A stretch of 64,000 nt of DNA. Source: Voacanga thouarsii (lineage: Eukaryota > Streptophyta > Magnoliopsida > Gentianales > Apocynaceae). A program made the translations under genes and the position numbers. Below, one piece after another: positions 59,130 through 64,000 of the stretch. Numbering within the stretch: position 1 is the stretch's first letter; every line of letters begins with the position of its first letter. The DNA lies in NCBI GenBank assembly GCA_026120185.1, contig JANUWF010002061.1, positions 1,488,001 to 1,552,000 on the forward strand, read 5' to 3'. Under the pieces are notes generated by a model. The model was not told the origin of the DNA. It searched no databases and worked only from the letters and a program-made list of their open reading frames with translations.

Positions 59130-61323
59130 TATTCTCTTATGAAATCATTATTCCCTAAATTAAGGGGAGAACAGAAACAAGTACAAGAAAGATCGTGATT
59201 GGACAACATCATTAAATTATCTTGATCCGCATACAAGTACATGTGAACTTGAAGTTCAAAAGATAATTCATTTGTAAAGCATTGCAAATCAAATGCCAGA
59301 CGCTTTTGTTGACTCTAGAAGAGTAACAAAATCGCATATGCCGACTATAAATGCTCCTATTCGAATTGAAGTTCCAGCAGAACAAAATATTATACATATA
59401 GTCTGTGAGCCAAAAGCATGCCGAAGCATGTCCGACCTCTTGGTTCTAAAGATAAAAATCCTCGAAAGAAAAGAGGATTAAATGATCCAGAAGATCATAT
59501 TGAAGAAAAGAATGATAAAGACCAAGAGAGAACCGATGACAAAGAACCGGAAGTTGATGAAAGTAACACTCGAAATTTCTATCAATTATACCACTTCGGT
59601 AGAAGTTGGAATCGGATAGAAATCGTTATTGATGATATATTTGCATACAATATATCTCTTGATGTTACACAGGATAATGATGATCCTGAACCAATATCAG
59701 TTGATGAATGTCGGCATAGAAAAGATTGGCTGCAATGGAAAGATGCGATTCAATCGAAGTTAAATGCACTGACAAAACGTGAAGTCTTCGGACCTGCAGT
59801 CCGAATACCAGAAGGTGTAAAACCTGTTGGCTACAAATGGATATTTGTGCGAAAGCGCAATGAAAATAGTGAAATCGTTCGATATAAAACGCGATTAGTA
59901 GCCCAATGTTTTTCACAAAGACCAGGTATTGATTATGATGAAACTTATTCTCCTGTTGTTGATGCTATTACACTCTGATATCTTATCAGTTTGGCAGTAC
60001 ATGAAAAGATAGATATGCGCCTATTAGATGTTGTCATCTGCTTACTTGTATGGAAATTTAGAAAATGATGTTTACATGAAAATCCTCGAAGGATTTCATA
60101 TGCACGAAGCATATAAACATTATCCTCGTGAAAATTACTCCATCAAGTTGCGAAATCATTATATGGCACTGAAGCAATCGGGCGCATGTGGTTCACACGT
60201 CTTAGTGAATATTTATTGAAAGCGGGATTTAAAAATGACCAGGTATGTCCATGCGTTTTTATTAAGAAATCTGGTTCTAAATTTGTGATATTAGCTATAT
60301 ATGTTGATGATATTAATCTTATTGGAACTCCGAAGAGCTCCAAGAAACAATTGATTATTTAAAAAGAGAATTCGAAATCAAGGATTTTGGTAAAACCAAA
60401 TTTTGCCTTGGTTTACAAATTGAACATTTGGAGAGTGGAACATTTATTCATCAATCAACATATACGAGCAAAAGTGCTAAAAGATTTTACATGGACAAAG
60501 CACATCCATTGAGTATTCCAATGATCGTCCGATCATTAAATGTGGATAAAGATCCTTTCCGACCTCAAGAAAATGATGAAGAACTCCTTGGTCCTGAAGT
60601 ACCATATCTCGAGTGCAATTGGTGCATTGATGTATCTTGCTAATAACACACGGCCTGATATTGCTTTCGCTTGTCAATTTATTAGCAAGATTTAGTTCTT
60701 CACCAACATGACGACATTGGAATGGAATTAAACAAGTCCTTCGATATCTCCAAGGTACAATTGATCTCGGATTATTTTATTCAAATAAAACCAGTCCAAC
60801 ATTGATAGGTTATGCAGATGTTGGTTATTTATCTGATCCACATAAAGCACGTTCTTAAACGGGCTATATATTTACATGTGGAAATACTGCTATATCATGG
60901 CGTTCTACGAAACAATCTATAACGACTACTTCTTCAAATCATGTTGAAATTATAGCCATTCATGAAGCAAGTCGAGAGTGTGTATGGCTAAGATCCATGA
61001 TTCATTATATCCGAGAAAGTTGTGGATTATCATCAATCAAAGGTATTCCAACTCCTCTTTATGAAGACAATGCAACTTGCATAGCTCAATTACGAGGAGG
61101 ATATATTAAAGGAGATCGGACAAAACATATTTCACCAAAATTCTTCTTTACTCATGAACTCCAGAAGAAAGGTGAAATTGATGTGCTACAAATTCGGTCA
61201 TGTGACAACCTCGCAGATATTTTCACGAAGACTTTACCGACGACAACATTTGAAAAGTTGAGATATAAAATCGGTATGCGTCGGTTTAAAGATTTAAAGG
61301 AATCATCTCATCAGGGGGAGTAA
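59130..61323 (+). pseudogene. Copia-3b pol remnant: integrase tail, RT, RNase H
   Basis: The integrase tail includes IHLQSIANQMPDAFVDSRRV in shifted frames (59245-59340). An open stretch 59418-59978 covers PLGSKDKNPRKKRG, WLQWKDAIQSKLNAL, GYKWIFVRKRNENSE and the QRPGIDYDETYSPVVDA segment of RT. After a stop, further RT carries IYVDDINLIG (about 60297-60326), then the -1 frameshift also seen in copia-3a. RNase H (60997-61323) is open: EDNATCIAQLRGGY, then NLADIFTKTLP, stop TAA at 61321. Integrase core and protease are absent. Confidence 0.9.
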
Positions 61324-61447
61324 TAAACATACATATAGAATAGTGTACTCTTTTTCCTTCACTAGATTTTTTTTCCCACTGGGTTTTTATCTAGTAAGGT
61401 TTTAACGAGACATATTCTTTATGTATGGATGGACATCCAAGGGGGAG

Positions 61448-61814
61448 TGTTATGAATTATTGGAATCTCCATTAATTAGTGGAGGCTCCACTAATTATGG
61501 ATTTATGTGAATTATTAGAAGATTTTTATGGATGTCCACCATTTAGTGGAGACATCATTAATTGAGATTAGTTGAAGATGATGTATGCCATGATGTATTT
61601 CACTAATTAGAGCTCTATAAATAGAGCTATTCTCTAAGCTTGTAATACACCATCATTTTGTGAAAGAAAGATTAGTGAAAGAAAGATTAGAGAAAGAATT
61701 GTGAGAGAAAGAAAGAGAGAAGTTTGAAGAGAAATTCTTGTGCAAAGAATAGTTAGAGTTTTCTTAGTGTGTAGTGTGTAGATTTTATTCTAACACTACC
61801 CTAATTTTATAACA
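61448..61814 (+). repeat. Copia-3b 3' LTR (367 bp)
   Basis: Same ends and length as the 5' LTR. It is preceded by the purine tract CCAAGGGGGAG used to prime plus-strand DNA in copia elements. Confidence 0.93.
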
Positions 61815-61819
61815 AACAT

Positions 61820-64000
61820 CATCATCATCATCATTATTGTTGTTGTTATTCTTGTTATCAATAACTTCATTTAAGAAAAATTAAAATTTGAAAATCTAAA
61901 CTCATAATATATAAAATATACTTAAACATAATAACAATTTTATAGTTGAAACAATAATTTGTCATAACAATAGGAGAGTTGTTACCTGAGATGAAGTCTT
62001 AGATTCGACACCATATTAAGTACTATTTATTCCTCCTCTCATGTTATTTTTTTTACTTCCGCTTTCTATTTTTATTTCTCTTTGTTTGCTTGTAGAAAGT
62101 AGATTTTATTCTAACTAAATAAAGTAAAGCGAAGAGTCTAAATAGGTAGTTGGTCCAAAAAATTATATATAAATTAATAAAATAATAATATAAAGATTTG
62201 AACACACAACTACTTGAATATAAATAATTACATCAACCATGGTATCTAATGAAAGTTTCTATTTTATGTTGACATTTTTTTATATTTGATAAAATAAGAA
62301 AAAATATATTTTTTCCACAGTTTAGTAAAAATGTGGGTAATAAAATTTCTTTGCCCACAATTTTGAATCTCTGTGACAAAATGTTATTTTTACTTATGCG
62401 ATTTTTAAATCTGTAGTAAAAAAGAACTTTTACCCATAGAAACGTAATCGTAGCAAAATAAGTGTAAAGAAAAAGGTTTATATGCCACGAAATTCAAAAC
62501 TGCAGTAAAAATTAAGTTTTCACCACAAATTTTACTATGTTTCAAATAAAAGCTTTGCCAAAAGCCTTTTTTTTTTGTTGTAGTGACTCATTTATTTTGA
62601 GTGGTTTCTTTTATGAAATTATGTAACTAAGTTTTTTAATATAAATGTGAAAAACACTACTCATTGTTGTTTTTGGAAAATGCTTGACTTGCAATCAATT
62701 TTTAATAAATGATTTCAAAATGCATACATGAAATCTCTTTTAATTATGCAAGAGTATGCACAGGACTTATTGAAATACATTTCTTACACTTCTTTTGATA
62801 TCATGATTTCAGGACCTGCTAGCACTGACAAGGGTGGGCTTGACTGAGAGATTGCTTCATTTGATACTTTTTTATTATTTGTTTTGAGGACTTATATGTT
62901 TTGTTTAAGTTGAACGATTTATGGACATTGTTTTCCGTTCTAATGAGATTTTAAGTTATTTTTTGCTTTAGCTATTGTATTTATCCAATTATAAAGACTT
63001 TTGGTCCTTTAAACGGGATGACATCCTACTCTTTTTGAATACATGTGTAGTGATGTATTATATTTTTAATCAAACTATCTTATCTTAATCTGATTCTAAA
63101 TGCAAGACAAATCCTAACAAGATCATTTCAGTGCAAGGAGTTACATAGTTTTCTAGTGAATGCTTTTTCAAAATTCATTGAAGGAAATAAATCTAATCTA
63201 AAGATTGTTTTAAGTATCAAAACTTCAAATTTTAAAGTCTTTTTGGTCCTCCCGATGAACGCAACTCTTATTTTCTCTAGTGAGGCCAGAGCATCTTTGA
63301 TGTTAATCTACTCTGCAGCTGAATCAAAACCGTTCAATAGGAAGTATTTATTGATTCGAAAATTGTAATTTTTGGAACGGAGGGTTAAGTGGCATCCTTT
63401 CTCATCATTAGCAAAATTAATTAGTTTGATGACTAAGGGAAAGAAAAATGCCAAGCATCTGATTCTGAAAGGAAAATTCGACAATCCAATCTCATAAATT
63501 TTTTATTTTAGAGGATTAGGTCTTTTTTCTTTCTTTCTTTTTTCTTTTTGTCAACTAGTTATGTATTCTAACTATCTTTTTCAATTAAAATGGTCTTTAT
63601 GACTGTTTCCATTACTCACATTGCCAACATGACCTTCGTTAGGGGGGAAAATATGGTACTTCACTCTTCTCACCACTTTAAAACTCGAAAAATTTGTCAA
63701 TTTAGTCCCTTTTAACTTTTATTTTTAGTGATTTTTATTCCTTTTTTTTTCAAAATTTTAAGTCCCTTAAGTATTTTCAAACAACTTTTTTGGTCCTTAT
63801 GATTGTTTGTGTCAGTTAGGCTATCAATAATAGGCACGGGATCTTGCACATAAAATTCTTTAAAGGACAAATCTAGTACTTCACTATTTTCTCCACTTTA
63901 AAACCCACACCTCCATTATTTTATCTAACTTATCTTATTTCTTCTCCTCTTTCGTTATCTCATATGAACAACTAGGGCTTAGGGGGAAAATTAAGGTTGC
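61820..64000. other. AT-rich right end, no gene recognised
   Basis: Begins with CAT and GTT triplet repeats (61818-61850). Ends of a possible CACTA-like sequence lie at 62576-62585 (TTGTTGTAGTG). An imperfect direct repeat offset by about 200 bp links 63590-63690 with 63794-63905 (GTCCTTATGA..., GTACTTCACT...CACTTTAAAAC). The short open frame at 63156-63368 has no recognisable similarity. Confidence 0.5.

Larger units (their letters stand above)
56433..61814 (+). mobile_element. Copia-3b: second chimeric copia with the RWP-RK fragment
   Basis: LTRs at 56433-56799 and 61448-61814, both 367 bp, differ at about two bases by eye. A perfect 5-bp target duplication AACAT lies at 56428-56432 and 61815-61819. 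The plus-strand layout equals copia-3a: primer region CGTTATCAGCACGAG (56800 on), gag remnant, captured RWP-RK segment in antisense, integrase tail, RT, RNase H, purine tract CCAAGGGGGAG, 3' LTR. It sits in a CAT-repeat region. It lies in opposite orientation to copia-3a, with 5' ends facing across 10.7 kb. Confidence 0.93.

Overview
This window looks like nuclear DNA of a flowering plant, most likely a dicot. It is AT-rich, has short GT-AG introns, carries class XII-type leucine-rich-repeat receptor kinase (LRR-RLK) genes, and is packed with plant Ty1/copia and Ty3/gypsy retrotransposons, TRIMs, CACTA, hAT and Harbinger-type elements. All calls come from reading the sequence and the translations; no database search was possible.

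Host genes. Three tandem LRR-RLK copies lie on the minus strand. RLK1 (1-3567) is a pseudogene: three nonsense codons, N-terminus cut away at an LTR, kinase C-terminus off the left edge. RLK2 (20756-24829) is the only copy that reads open throughout: four exons, 1180 codons, a signal peptide, an LRR ectodomain, one membrane segment and a non-RD kinase. Its last exon carries a 256-bp tandem duplication that creates a new stop. RLK3 (31299-31353 plus 39205-39755) is a remnant in which a deletion fused the kinase to the old upstream region; a copia element then split its 3' end. A broken first-exon fragment of an apparently conserved plant gene with a CxxC...CxxC motif lies at 54770-55060.

Mobile DNA, left to right: an LTR (3568-5317); a TRIM with 187-bp LTRs split by a copia solo LTR (5318-7311); a degenerate gypsy on the minus strand (7312-12607); a second TRIM (12608-13141); an inverted copy of the gypsy LTR (13142-14422); copia-1 with a Tourist-like MITE in its 5' LTR (14622-19830); a truncated gypsy-2 (about 26130-28200); a hAT-like element (28392-29272); copia-2 (31354-39204, TSD CTTTC) holding a CACTA element (35317-36787, TSD AAT), which in turn holds a tRNA-like insert; old gypsy LTR pieces (47640-53390); and a second hAT-like element (50984-51891).

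Most striking region. Two close relatives of one 5.4-kb copia element (40391-45775 minus, TSD AATAT; 56433-61814 plus, TSD AACAT) have lost protease and integrase. In that place, antisense to the element, both carry a fragment of a host RWP-RK (RKD-type) transcription factor gene with its introns. They share internal defects, so the chimera formed first and then moved, presumably with enzymes supplied in trans. The fragment in the left copy still has an open RWP-RK domain. This gene-capturing retrotransposon is the best candidate here for an undescribed system.
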